A program made the position numbers and the translations under genes. From Hymenobacter swuensis DY53 (GTDB taxonomy: Bacteria; Bacteroidota; Bacteroidia; Cytophagales; Hymenobacteraceae): a stretch of 64,000 nt of DNA. The notes under the pieces are model-generated. The model made no database searches. It was given only the letters and a program-made list of their open reading frames with translations, and was not told the origin of the DNA. Shown one piece after another: positions 49,509 to 57,934 of the stretch (position 1 is its first letter; each line of letters begins with the position of its first letter). Where the stretch lies: positions 1,178,001 through 1,242,000 of the forward strand of contig NZ_CP007145.1 in NCBI RefSeq assembly GCF_000576555.1, read 5' to 3'.

Positions 49509-50186
49509 TCACCGCTGCAACACCTTCACCAACTCCGGACTGTCAAACATGGCAACGGGGGAAATAACCGGCTCGTTCAGCGGCAGGTGGTTGCCGTACC
49601 GCTCCCGCAGCTTCTGCTGCACGGTGGGGTGGGAGAGGTCGAACTCGCGTAGCCGTTGGAGCTTCCCGATTTTGCGGCCGGTGGCTTGCTGATAGGTTTT
49701 CCAGAGCAGCTCGGAGCAGTACAGCCGCTCGTCGCTCCAGCCGAAATACAGGTCGTAGGCGCGGCCCTGGTAGTGCAGGCCGGTGCGCCGGAGTTGGCGC
49801 CGGGTGGCGGGGGTAAGCACCTGGTCCGCATCGCGCAGGCGCTTCACCACAAAGTGGCTACCCCGGCCGCGCCCAATCCACTGCTCCAGCGGAGTAAGGC
49901 GCACCGGCTGCACGGCCTCCAGTACCTGCCACTCGCCGCCCTGCCGCAACAGCATGCCGCAGTGGCTGTAGGGCGAGTGGGTAGCCAGCTGAATGGCCTG
50001 GCTTTGGGCCGAGCGGGAGGTGTGAAAAATCAAGTCTCCTTCACGTAGCTGCAGTGAAATGGACAAAATCGTCAGCTCGCCCCGGTGCCGCCGCTGAAAC
50101 CGGCTAAACCGGTGCTGCAGGTATGTAGCGGACATGGCGGCGACAATCAACAGCAGGGCCAGCGCAATGGATAAAGGGCGACGCAT
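49509..50186 (-). CDS. YiiX/YebB-like permuted NlpC/P60 cysteine hydrolase
   Basis: This 225-residue protein has an N-terminal membrane helix or signal (PLSIALALLLIVAAMSATYL). The permuted papain-like domain has LREGDLIFHTSRSAQSQAIQ at the start, the His motif SPYSHCGMLLRQGGEWQVLE, and the Cys in ERLYCSELLWKTYQQATG. YiiX-family enzymes are thought to hydrolyse amide bonds in envelope components, but the substrate is not established. The His-first, Cys-later order is the permuted arrangement. It stands alone, with palindromic repeats downstream on one side. Confidence 0.85.
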   Translation of the reverse strand: MRRPLSIALALLLIVAAMSATYLQHRFSRFQRRHRGELTILSISLQLREGDLIFHTSRSAQSQAIQLATHSPYSHCGMLLRQGGEWQVLEAVQPVRLTPLEQWIGRGRGSHFVVKRLRDADQVLTPATRRQLRRTGLHYQGRAYDLYFGWSDERLYCSELLWKTYQQATGRKIGKLQRLREFDLSHPTVQQKLRERYGNHLPLNEPVISPVAMFDSPELVKVLQR

Positions 50187-50302
50187 ACAAGTGGGGAAGG
50201 TGATAAAGCAGGAACGCCTTTTGTCGCCGCAAACGGGTTACGGTCCGGGTCTAGTTACTTGCCGGTTTGTAGGTCCTTCGGTGTAGCGTTGCTATACAAA
50301 AA

Positions 50303-50397
50303 AACGTCATGCTGAGCTTGCTGAAGCATCTCTACCGTAGTGCTATTCTATCTGATTAGCTTCGGTAAAGATGCTTCGGCAAGCTCAGCATGACGTT
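50303..50397. repeat. dispersed palindromic repeat, family A
   Basis: The 35-bp arms (50303-50337 and 50363-50397) with the core AACGTCATGCTGAGCTTG and AGATGCTTCGGCAAGCTCAG are complementary with few mismatches. The same words occur at 6746-6846 and 63219-63318. It lies 20 nt downstream of fabG. Confidence 0.85.
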
Positions 50398-50417
50398 CAG
50401 TGAAGTGTTTTTTAGAC

Positions 50418-51167
50418 TTAGGTCAGCATGCCGCCATCCACCTGCAGCACCTGGCCGGTGATGTACGACGAATCATCGGAGGCCAGGAAGGCGGTGGCTT
50501 TGGCAATATCCTCGGGTTTGCCGCCGCGCTTCAGCGGAATAGCCTTGCGCCACTCATCCACCTGCTTGGGGTCGAGGGCGTCGGTCATTTCCGTCTCGAT
50601 AAAGCCAGGGGCAATGGCGTTGCAGCGGATGTTGCGTGAGCCCAGCTCCAGCGCCACCGATTTGGTGAAGCCGATGATGCCGGCCTTGGAAGCGGCGTAG
50701 TTGGTTTGCCCGGCGTTGCCCTTGATGCCTACCACCGAGGTCATGTTGATGATGCTGCCGGCTTTGGCGCGCATCATGGGTTTGGTGGCGGCTTTGGTGA
50801 GGTTGAATACTGATTTCAGGTTCACCGCAATAACCTGGTCCCACTGCTGCTCGCTCATGCGCATGAGCAGGCCGTCCTGGGTGATGCCGGCGTTATTCAC
50901 CAGAATATCCAGCTTGCCGAATTCGGCCACCACGTCGTCCACCAGCTTCTCGGCTTCGGCGTAGATGGATGCGTCGGAGCGGAAGCCTTTCACCTTGGAG
51001 CCGTGGGCCGCCAGCTCGGTTTCCAGCTGCTGGCCTTTCTCCACGCTGGAAAGGTAGGTGAAGGCCACCTGAGCGCCCTGTTGGGCGAAATACACCGCAA
51101 TGGCGCGGCCAATTCCTTTGGAAGCGCCCGTAATCAGGGCCACTTTTCCGTCGAGCAGTTGAGTCAT
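50418..51167 (-). CDS. fabG: 3-oxoacyl-[acyl-carrier-protein] reductase
   Basis: This 249-residue short-chain dehydrogenase has the cofactor motif GKVALITGASKGIGRAIAVY, then ILVNNAGITQDGLLMRMSEQ, the catalytic Ser in NMTSVVGIKGNAGQTNYAAS with Tyr and Lys (NYAASKAGII), and YITGQVLQVDGGML at the end. It reduces beta-ketoacyl-ACP in fatty-acid elongation. Other SDRs share the fold, but NNAGITxDxLLMRM and the ending are typical FabG. It is divergent from the reductase-like oxidoreductase at 51347, and no other fatty-acid gene is adjacent. Confidence 0.95.
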   Translation of the reverse strand: MTQLLDGKVALITGASKGIGRAIAVYFAQQGAQVAFTYLSSVEKGQQLETELAAHGSKVKGFRSDASIYAEAEKLVDDVVAEFGKLDILVNNAGITQDGLLMRMSEQQWDQVIAVNLKSVFNLTKAATKPMMRAKAGSIINMTSVVGIKGNAGQTNYAASKAGIIGFTKSVALELGSRNIRCNAIAPGFIETEMTDALDPKQVDEWRKAIPLKRGGKPEDIAKATAFLASDDSSYITGQVLQVDGGMLT

Positions 51168-51346
51168 GTTATGTAAGAGTGGAGCTACAAGCTTTATGCT
51201 GCAAGCTACAAGCTTTTTTTAGCTGCACGCCTGAGGTAGCTGCACGCCGCAGGGGCCAGGCTATTGGGTAAATAGTGGTTTTCAACTCACCGCTTATGGC
51301 TTGTTGCGCACTATTTGCAGCGTATAGCGCGTAGCTTGCAGCTTCA

Positions 51347-52585
51347 ATGAAAACTGATATCTGCATCCTTGGGGCGGGGCCGGGCGGGGCTACGGCGGCC
51401 CTGCACTTGGCCAATGGTGGCCACCGCTGCCTGCTACTCGACCGCGCCACGTTTCCCCGCGACAAAGTGTGCGGCGACGCGCTCAGCGGCAAAGTTCTCA
51501 GCGAGTTGCGCCGGATAGGGGAGGAGTTACCCGCCCGGCTGGCCGCCGAGCCCATCCAGCTGCCTAGCTGGGGCATCGACTTCTACGCCCCCAACGGCCG
51601 CCGGCTGGCCGTACCGTTCAAGCCACGCTACAATCCCACCCACGACCGGGCCGCTGGCCACATCAGCAAGCGAATCGATTTTGATAACTTCCTCATCGAA
51701 GAAGTGCGTCGCCGCCCCGAAATCGACTTCCGCGAAAACACCGATGTGGCCCGCCACGAGCCGCTACCCGGCGGAGGCTGGCGCCTGCTGGCGGCCGATG
51801 ACCAGGAAATAGCCACTTGTAAGCTGCTGCTGGTCGCCAACGGGGCGCAGTCGCAGTTTGCGCGGGTGGTGGGCGGCCACGAACTGGAGCCGGCTCACCA
51901 CTGCGCCGGTTTACGGGCCTACTACCGGGGCGTGCAGGGCCTGCACCCCGATAATTTCATCGAGCTGCACTTCATCAAGGAGTTTCTGCCGGGCTACCTC
52001 TGGGTATTTCCACTGCCCAACGGCGAGGCCAACGTGGGCGTGGGCATGCTCACGGAAGCCGTGGCCAAAAAGAAGGTGAAGCTGCGGGAACGGCTGGAGG
52101 AAATCCTGCACACCCACCCGGCCCTGAAGGACCGGTTTGCCACAGCCGAGCGCCTGGGGCCGGTGCGGGGCTTCGGGCTGCCGCTGGGTTCGAAGCGCCG
52201 GCCGCTTTCGGGCTCGGGCTACCTGCTGCTCGGCGACGCGGGCTCCCTCATCGACCCGTTTTCGGGGGAAGGCATCAGCCACGCCATGGTATCGGGGCGT
52301 CACGCCGCCGACTGGGCCGCCCGCGCCTTAGTGGCGGCGGATGTTTCTGCCGGCTTCCTGAAAGGTTACGATAACGCCGTGTACAACCGCCTCTGGCAGG
52401 AACTGCGCCTGAGCCGGGGTATGCAGCGGTTGCTGGGCTACCCCGCGCTATTCAACTTCATTGCCAACCGCGCCGCCAACAACCCCACCCTAGCCGAAAC
52501 CATCAGCAACATGTTCCTCGACCTCGACCTGCGCGAGCGGCTACGCCAGCCCAGCTTCTACCTGAAGCTGCTGCTGGGCAAATAG
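51347..52585 (+). CDS. geranylgeranyl reductase-family FAD-dependent oxidoreductase
   Basis: This 412-residue flavoprotein has TDICILGAGPGGATAALHLA at the N-terminus, RATFPRDKVCGDALSGKVLS (the PxxKxCGxG-like motif of the family) near residue 40, and LLLGDAGSLIDPFSGEGISH near 290. The geranylgeranyl-reductase-like family saturates isoprenoid chains of lipids or quinones, or hydroxylates them. No closer assignment is possible. It could act on menaquinone or carotenoid side chains (inference). The stop is followed by a palindromic repeat and a terminator hairpin. Confidence 0.9.
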   Translation: MKTDICILGAGPGGATAALHLANGGHRCLLLDRATFPRDKVCGDALSGKVLSELRRIGEELPARLAAEPIQLPSWGIDFYAPNGRRLAVPFKPRYNPTHDRAAGHISKRIDFDNFLIEEVRRRPEIDFRENTDVARHEPLPGGGWRLLAADDQEIATCKLLLVANGAQSQFARVVGGHELEPAHHCAGLRAYYRGVQGLHPDNFIELHFIKEFLPGYLWVFPLPNGEANVGVGMLTEAVAKKKVKLRERLEEILHTHPALKDRFATAERLGPVRGFGLPLGSKRRPLSGSGYLLLGDAGSLIDPFSGEGISHAMVSGRHAADWAARALVAADVSAGFLKGYDNAVYNRLWQELRLSRGMQRLLGYPALFNFIANRAANNPTLAETISNMFLDLDLRERLRQPSFYLKLLLGK

Positions 52586-52590
52586 CCAGT

Positions 52591-52740
52591 GTCATTGCGA
52601 GCAGCGCGAAGCAATCCGTCCTTTTTCAAAGCAGAAACCTCCAAACACGAAAAGCCCCTGATGCCTGGGTTCGGGCGTCAGGGGCTTTTAAACAAGTCCG
52701 AGTGCTTAGTGAAGAGAGAAATGCTTCGCGCTACTCACAA
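52591..52740. repeat. palindromic repeat enclosing a terminator
   Basis: GTCATTGCGAGCAGCGCGAA at 52591 and ATGCTTCGCGCTACTCACAA at 52721-52740 carry a related inverted vocabulary (GAGCAGCGCGAAGCA / TGCTTCGCGCTACTC). The terminator stem sits between them. It appears to be another dispersed element into which, or beside which, the terminator lies. Confidence 0.55.
52650..52689. terminator. bidirectional rho-independent terminator
   Basis: 16-bp arms (AAAAGCCCCTGATGCC and GGCGTCAGGGGCTTTT, one mismatch) flank an 8-nt loop with A/T tracts on both sides, between convergent genes. Confidence 0.88.
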
Positions 52741-52749
52741 CAACACTGG

Positions 52750-53493
52750 CTACTTTCCCGTGTACCGGCGCAGGCTCTTAACGGCTTCGGGGTTCAGCTG
52801 CGCAGCTTTTTCGAGGTCGGTTTTGGCCTCGGCGGGCTTGTTGATGGAGGCATAGCTAATACCCCGGTACTCGTAGGCGTCGGCGTAAGCGGGGTCGATG
52901 CTGATGGCTTTGGCGAAATCCGGAATGGCACCTTTAAAGTTGAACAGCTGCATCTTGGCCGCCCCGCGCCCGAAATAAGCTTCTTTATCCGTAGGGTTAT
53001 ATTTCACGGCCTTGCTGAAATCAATGATGGCGGCGTTGTACTCTTTCAGCTTCAGGCGGTTGAGGCCCCGGTTGTAGTAGGCTTCGGCGTTGGTGGGCTT
53101 GAGGCGCAGGGCTGCGTTGTAATCCACCACAGCTTCCTTATAATCCTTGAGGTGGCTTTTGGCCTTGGCTCGGGTCAGCAGGGCATCGAAGTCGCGGGGC
53201 TTGCTTTTGAGGGCTGCATCGGCTACCCGAACTTCGTCGCGGTAGTCGGCATTGGTCTTGCGGGCGGCGGGCTCCACAGGCAGCGGTGTGGCCGGAGCTA
53301 CCGAAGCCGTAGCTGAGGCATCGAGGGAAGCTGCACGCGCTACCGTATCGGCGCGGCGGGCAATGTTGGTTTCGCGGGCCACGTTGCGGGCGGCTGAGGT
53401 GGGGCGCTCTACATCGGCGGTGGTGGCCCGAGCGCAGGCGCCGGCCAGTAGCAGGGTGACACTGGCAAGCAAGGAAAGTATAGGTGCTTTCAT
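52750..53493 (-). CDS. tetratricopeptide-repeat lipoprotein
   Basis: This 247-residue protein has a lipoprotein signal (SLLASVTLLLAGACARA, Cys20) and an Ala/Thr/Arg-rich linker to about residue 80. At least four TPR units follow: ALLTRAKAKSHLKDYKEAVV, DYNAALRLKPTNAEAYYNRG, LNRLKLKEYNAAIIDFSKAV with NPTDKEAYFGRG, and IDPAYADAYEYRGISYASIN. TPRs mediate protein contacts, so it is probably an envelope scaffold. The ATG at 53493 begins MKAPILSLL. A longer in-frame reading adds 33 residues that look unrelated to a signal. It is convergent with the FAD oxidoreductase. Confidence 0.85.
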   Translation of the reverse strand: MKAPILSLLASVTLLLAGACARATTADVERPTSAARNVARETNIARRADTVARAASLDASATASVAPATPLPVEPAARKTNADYRDEVRVADAALKSKPRDFDALLTRAKAKSHLKDYKEAVVDYNAALRLKPTNAEAYYNRGLNRLKLKEYNAAIIDFSKAVKYNPTDKEAYFGRGAAKMQLFNFKGAIPDFAKAISIDPAYADAYEYRGISYASINKPAEAKTDLEKAAQLNPEAVKSLRRYTGK

Positions 53494-53657
53494 GGAAATG
53501 AGCAGAAGAAAACGGGGGGTGAATACTACCCCAAAATCGTACAACGGCTCTTGTACGCACCGCACCCGGCAAAGGCTGGGCCGAAAGCACAAAATTTTGT
53601 CGGGGCCGGGGGAAGAGCCTGCGCAAACGGCAGGGTGGCGGAGTAGCGCGGCCTGCC

Positions 53658-53665
53658 TATCTTTG
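53658..53665 (+). promoter_or_regulatory. TAnnTTTG promoter box of lpdA
   Basis: The plus strand reads TATCTTTG, followed by C, 66 nt before the ATG at 53732. This supports that start over a longer in-frame reading. Confidence 0.6.
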
Positions 53666-53731
53666 CCCGGCCTCCCGGCAGCCAGTTATCGGCGGGTGGC
53701 CCTTTTTTCAACCCCTTCAACCGAACACAAT

Positions 53732-55126
53732 ATGGCATTGCAATACGACCTGGTCGTTATCGGCAGCGGCCCCGGTGGCTACGTAGCCGCCATCCGGGCT
53801 TCGCAGCTGGGCTTGAAAGTAGGCGTGGTGGAGCGCGAGTCGCTCGGCGGAATCTGCCTCAACTGGGGCTGTATCCCCACCAAAGCCCTGCTCAAGAGCG
53901 CCCAGGTATTCGAGTACCTCAACCACGCCAAAGACTACGGTCTGTCAGCGGAAGGTGTGGGGTACGACTTCGGCGCGGTGATTCAGCGCAGCCGGGGCGT
54001 GGCCGACGGCATGAGCAAGGGCATCAACTTCCTGTTTAAAAAGAATAAGATTGACGCCATCATGGGCACCGGCAAGCTGCTGGCTCCCGGTAAAATTGAA
54101 CTCACCAAGGCCGATGGCGGCAAAGACACCATCGAGGCCAAGCACATCATCCTCGCTACCGGGGCCCGCGCCCGTGAGCTGCCGGCCCTGCCCATCGACG
54201 GCAAGAAAATCATCGGCTACCGCCAGGCTATGGTGCTGCCCGAGCTGCCCAAGCGCTTGGTAGTGGTTGGCTCCGGCGCTATCGGCGTGGAGTTTGCCTA
54301 TTTCTACCGCACCATGGGCTCGGAAGTGACGGTGGTGGAGTACCTGCCCCGCATCGTGCCCGTGGAGGACGAGGAAATCTCGCGCCAGATGGAGAAATCC
54401 TTCAAGAAAATCGGCGTGAACGTGCTGACTTCGGCCGAGGTAACCAAGGTGGATACCAGCGGGGAAGGCTGCAACGTGACCATCAAAACGGCCAAAGGTG
54501 ACCAGCAGATTGCCTGCGACGTGGTGTTGAGCGCCGCCGGCGTGGTGACCAACCTCGAAAACCTGGGCCTGGAAGAACTGGGCATTAAGGTGGAGAAGGG
54601 CCGCGTTATCGTCGACGACTTTTACCAGACCAACGTGCCCGGCATCTTCGCCATCGGCGACATCGTGCCTGGCCCCGCGCTGGCCCACGTCGCTTCGGCC
54701 GAGGGCATTATCTGCGTGGAGAAAATTGCCGGTCACCATCCCGAGCCGCTCAACTACCAGAATATCCCTGGCTGCACCTATGCCTCGCCGGAAATTGCCT
54801 CAGTAGGCCTCACCGAAGCCGAAGCTAAAAACCAAGGCTACGATATTCTGGTGGGTAAATTCCCGTTCTCAGCCTCCGGCAAAGCCTCGGCAGCCGGCGT
54901 AAAAGACGGCTTCGTGAAAGTCATCTTCGATAAGAAGTACGGCGAATGGCTGGGTGCTCACATGATTGGTGCCAACGTAACCGAAATGATTGCCGAAGTG
55001 GTAGTAGCCCGCAAGCTGGAAACCACCGGCCATGAAATCATCAAGGCCGTGCACCCGCACCCCACTATGAGCGAGGCCATCATGGAAGCCGCCGCCGCGG
55101 CCTACGGCGAAGTGATTCACCTGTAG
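53732..55126 (+). CDS. lpdA: dihydrolipoyl dehydrogenase
   Basis: The 464-residue E3 subunit of pyruvate/2-oxoglutarate dehydrogenase complexes and the glycine cleavage system reoxidises dihydrolipoamide with NAD. It has the FAD motif DLVVIGSGPGGYVAAIRASQ, the redox-disulfide segment GGICLNWGCIPTKALL, the NAD motif LVVVGSGAIGVEFAYFYRTM, GIFAIGDIVPGPALAHVASA and the catalytic His-Glu in HPHPTMSEAIMEAAAAA. Length and motif order are normal. It is a single-gene unit with a promoter box and a very strong terminator. Confidence 0.97.
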   Translation: MALQYDLVVIGSGPGGYVAAIRASQLGLKVGVVERESLGGICLNWGCIPTKALLKSAQVFEYLNHAKDYGLSAEGVGYDFGAVIQRSRGVADGMSKGINFLFKKNKIDAIMGTGKLLAPGKIELTKADGGKDTIEAKHIILATGARARELPALPIDGKKIIGYRQAMVLPELPKRLVVVGSGAIGVEFAYFYRTMGSEVTVVEYLPRIVPVEDEEISRQMEKSFKKIGVNVLTSAEVTKVDTSGEGCNVTIKTAKGDQQIACDVVLSAAGVVTNLENLGLEELGIKVEKGRVIVDDFYQTNVPGIFAIGDIVPGPALAHVASAEGIICVEKIAGHHPEPLNYQNIPGCTYASPEIASVGLTEAEAKNQGYDILVGKFPFSASGKASAAGVKDGFVKVIFDKKYGEWLGAHMIGANVTEMIAEVVVARKLETTGHEIIKAVHPHPTMSEAIMEAAAAAYGEVIHL

Positions 55127-55148
55127 GAAGAACAGCGAGTTCTGGTAT

Positions 55149-55208
55149 TGACCATAAAGCAAGACGCCTTGGCCGAGAAATCGGCCAAGGCGTCTTGCTT
55201 TATGGTCA
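55149..55208. terminator. 28-bp perfect hairpin with GAAA loop after lpdA
   Basis: The arms 55149-55176 and 55181-55208 are perfectly complementary over 28 bp around GAAA, a stable GNRA tetraloop. It begins 22 nt past the lpdA stop. There is no T-run after the full stem, but the inner GC-rich part is followed by CTTGCTTTATGG. Confidence 0.8.
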
Positions 55209-55329
55209 GCTTTATTGGTTACTGTGTAACTGTTATTTCCGCAACAAACGAAATGTAAGCTGGTGATTCGTTGCCAGTGTAGGGCTCATTGCCGTATTGG
55301 CACAACGCTTCTTTCTGAAGAAGTCGGCC

Positions 55330-55860
55330 CTACTGTTGCGCGTACTTGCCCTTGATGAAGTCCAGCATTTCACGGCCGTGCTCCTCGGTTTTGGTGGCTT
55401 CCATTTTCCAAAGGGCTTCTACCAGCAGCAGCAGCAACTCGGTTTCCTTGTCCGGGTCGGCGTAGGCGAGTTTCTTAAAGGCTTCGCGTAGCAGGGAGGG
55501 CACGGGTTTCATAAACCGCTCGTGCTGCTGCCGGGCCATTTCCGAATCGGCTAGGCGGTACTGCAGCTTCCAGAAGTGGGGCTCAGCCTGCACTAGTTTA
55601 TACGGCAGCTCAATCACGCTGTAGATGAACGCCAGCGGATCTGCCTCAGCCAGACCGCCACGATTATCCTCGATGATGCGTTTGTAGCCGTTACGAATCA
55701 CGAATTCAAGCAGCTGGTCTTTGGAGCCGAAATGCTTGAAAATCAGGGCTTCCGATACGCCGGCTGCTTTTGCAATCAGCTGCGTAGAAGTGTTTTCGAA
55801 GCCTTTGTCCCCAAAGAGCTGCAGTGCTACGTCGGCAATGTGCTGTTTGCGGTTTGTCAT
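55330..55860 (-). CDS. TetR/AcrR-family transcriptional regulator
   Basis: This 176-residue one-component regulator has the DNA-binding domain at residues 1-48 (HIADVALQLFGDKGFENTST, then AKAAGVSEALIFKHFGSKDQ, the canonical helix-turn-helix). A helical ligand-binding domain follows. Members repress efflux, lipid or other local genes, often on the adjacent strand. No divergent gene is seen, but two perfect palindromes lie 365-405 bp upstream in a 600-bp gap. The target and ligand are unknown. Confidence 0.93.
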   Translation of the reverse strand: MTNRKQHIADVALQLFGDKGFENTSTQLIAKAAGVSEALIFKHFGSKDQLLEFVIRNGYKRIIEDNRGGLAEADPLAFIYSVIELPYKLVQAEPHFWKLQYRLADSEMARQQHERFMKPVPSLLREAFKKLAYADPDKETELLLLLVEALWKMEATKTEEHGREMLDFIKGKYAQQ

Positions 55861-56407
55861 ATAGCGGTTGGTTTAGCGCGGCGAAGGGAGAGGCAGCCAG
55901 CAAGGGCACAGCGTACCGTTGAGCCTGCAAGATCGGGCTGTATTCGCTAAAAACGCGTTTTTTTTCAAAAAACCCGCATCAGCGTTTCAAATAGTAACAG
56001 TATGGGCAAACAGAAGCCGGCCGACTCGGGGTTTCCGAATCGGCCGGCTACATGTTTTTCGAAGACCTGCTGGCGAGGAAGCCGGGGGCAAAATCGCGCG
56101 ATTTTCGAAAGGGCCGGCTGAGGGTGGGAGTACAGCCGGATAATAGAGCGTGGGAATTGCTGGGCGGTAACTAGTGGGAGTCGTTACCGTCAGTGGGACA
56201 ATATTACGCAAGGATTTCGAAACAAGTAAGTATTAGCTTACTTTTTTTCGTGAGTAATCACTCACCATTGCAATGTTATTATTTAATATCCTGATAATGA
56301 ATAATTTGAGTTTAATGTATAGAATTTTGTCATTTATGCAATAAACAAGCTATACACTCGGAATATGCTGGACGACAGCACCAGATAGTGTCGTAAACTC
56401 TTAAAAA
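55861..56407. other. 547-bp gap with nested palindromes, no supportable gene
   Basis: No frame here looks coding. It holds a GC-rich hairpin (56015-56049, arms AGCCGGCCGA and TCGGCCGGCT). The distal half is AT-rich and contains two perfect palindromes: AAGTAAG-N6-CTTACTT (56224-56243) and GTGAGT-AATC-ACTCAC (56250-56265). These could be operators or parts of a small RNA. No clear TAnnTTTG box lies near them on either strand. Confidence 0.5.
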
Positions 56408-56439
56408 ATGCCGCGCCAGATTGAAGCCCGGTGCGGCAT
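56408..56439 (-). terminator. rho-independent terminator of argH
   Basis: A 10-bp stem (ATGCCGCGCC / GGTGCGGCAT, one G-U) on the minus strand is followed in that direction by a T6 tract (A6 on the plus strand at 56403-56408). It lies 23 nt past the argH stop. Confidence 0.8.
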
Positions 56440-56461
56440 TCTCGTTCATAAAACTCAAGTG

Positions 56462-57769
56462 CTACTCAGGTTTTGTCAGGTTGCTCCCCACCCGGAACCG
56501 CGCCACCTTCGCCCGGATTTCGTCCAACCCCAAGTTGTGTACGCTGCCTAGGTGGGTGGTTTGGAACTCCTTGTGTGGCACGTACGAGCCATCTTCTACG
56601 GCCAGGCCCACTTGCTTGTAGGCTGTGCGGAAGGGCGTGCCGGTCTGAATAAGTTGGTTGATGTTCTCCACCGTAAACACGGCGTCGTACTTGGACTGGT
56701 TGAGCAGATCGGGCTTGATGCGTAGCTGGGGCAGGGCGAACAGCACGATGTCGAGGATATCGAGGAATTGCGTCATTGGCTCGAACAGGATTTCCTTGAG
56801 AATCTGGAAGTCCCGGTGGTAGCCGCTGGGTAGGTTGCTGGTGCTCAGTATCAGCGTGTTGGGCAGGGCCTGCAGGGCATTGCAGCGGGCCCGGATCAGC
56901 TCAAACACGTCGGGGTTTTTCTTGTGGGGCATGATGCTGGAGCCGGTGGTAAATTCTTTGGGCAGCTCCACAAAGGCCATGTCCTGCCCGTTATAGAGCA
57001 CCAAGTCGTAGCTCATCTTGGCCAGGGTGGCGGCCATACCGGCCAGGGCAAAGGCCACGGTTTTCTCGGTTTTGCCGCGCAGCATCTGCGCCCCCACGCT
57101 GCTTACGGCCAAGTTGCCGAAGCCCATTTCCTGGGTGGTCTGCAGCCGGTCGATGGGGAAGGAGCTGCCGAAGCCCGCGCCCGAGCCCAGCGGGTTCTGG
57201 TCGGCCACGGTGTGGGCCGCCTCGAACAGGGCCAGGTCCAGCAGCAGGTGCTCGGCGTAGGCCGAAAACCACAGCCCGAACGAGCTGGGCATGGCCGCCT
57301 GAAAGTGGGTATAGCCGGGCATCAGGTCGGTTTTGTGCGTTTCTGCCTTTTGCAGCAGCACCTCCACCAGCTCCAGGGTTTTGGCGGCCGCGCGTCGGGT
57401 GTAGTCTTTCAGGAACAGCTGAATGGCGGTCAGCACCTGATCGTTGCGGGAGCGGGCGGTGTGGATTTTCTTGCCCGCGTCGCCGTAGTGCTCGGTCAGG
57501 TACGCTTCGATTTTGGAGTGTACATCCTCGAAGTCCTTGCCGATGGTGAACGTGCCGGCTTCCAGCTGCACGGCCAACTCCTGCAGGCCCTGCTGCAGCT
57601 GCTGGTTTTCCGCTGCGGAAATCAGGCCCGCCCCGGCCAGCATGTTGGCCTGGGCCCGGGAGGCCTGCACGTCGAACTGCGCCAGGTACATATCCAGCTC
57701 CCGGTCGCGCCCGACAGTGAACTGCTCGATTTTCTTGTCAACGGCAATGCCTTTATCCCAGATTTTCAT
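56462..57769 (-). CDS. argH: argininosuccinate lyase
   Basis: This 435-residue aspartase/fumarase-superfamily enzyme splits argininosuccinate into arginine and fumarate, the last step of arginine synthesis. It starts MKIWDKGIAVDKKIEQFTVG. The signature TGSSIMPHKKNPDVFELIRA (catalytic Ser loop) lies near residue 270, and HTARSRNDQVLTAIQLFLKD and MPGYTHFQAAMPSSFGLWFS come before it. It is shorter than the E. coli enzyme but within the Bacteroidota range. It is third in argB-argE-argH and is separated from argE by a family C repeat. Confidence 0.96.
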   Translation of the reverse strand: MKIWDKGIAVDKKIEQFTVGRDRELDMYLAQFDVQASRAQANMLAGAGLISAAENQQLQQGLQELAVQLEAGTFTIGKDFEDVHSKIEAYLTEHYGDAGKKIHTARSRNDQVLTAIQLFLKDYTRRAAAKTLELVEVLLQKAETHKTDLMPGYTHFQAAMPSSFGLWFSAYAEHLLLDLALFEAAHTVADQNPLGSGAGFGSSFPIDRLQTTQEMGFGNLAVSSVGAQMLRGKTEKTVAFALAGMAATLAKMSYDLVLYNGQDMAFVELPKEFTTGSSIMPHKKNPDVFELIRARCNALQALPNTLILSTSNLPSGYHRDFQILKEILFEPMTQFLDILDIVLFALPQLRIKPDLLNQSKYDAVFTVENINQLIQTGTPFRTAYKQVGLAVEDGSYVPHKEFQTTHLGSVHNLGLDEIRAKVARFRVGSNLTKPE

Positions 57770-57785
57770 GGTGCGGTGGAGTTAA

Positions 57786-57932
57786 AAGCTAGTTCCCCTC
57801 CTTGGAAAGGAGGGGCTAGGGGTGGTTGATACGGGTTGAACGATTACTAAAAGCTAGTTTATAGATTTCTAGAGCTGTTCAACAATTGTCAACCACCCCT
57901 AGCCCCTCCTTTCCAAGGAGGGGAACTAGCTT
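57786..57932. repeat. MITE-like inverted repeat, family C, copy 2, inside the argB-argE-argH operon
   Basis: Perfect 44-bp arms (57786-57829, 57889-57932) flank a 59-nt AT-rich centre. They match copy 1 at 44945-45078 nearly base for base (GGGGTTAGG versus GGGGCTAGG). The element fills the whole gap between argE and argH, ending 3 nt from the argE stop codon, so it must be transcribed as a long hairpin. Confidence 0.85.
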
Positions 57933-57934
57933 AG

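Noticed and set aside
51180..51345. AGCTACAAGCTT / GCTTGCAGCTT words between fabG and the FAD oxidoreductase
   Set aside because: Short inverted words can be seen but arms are too short and irregular to separate from chance without a genome search.
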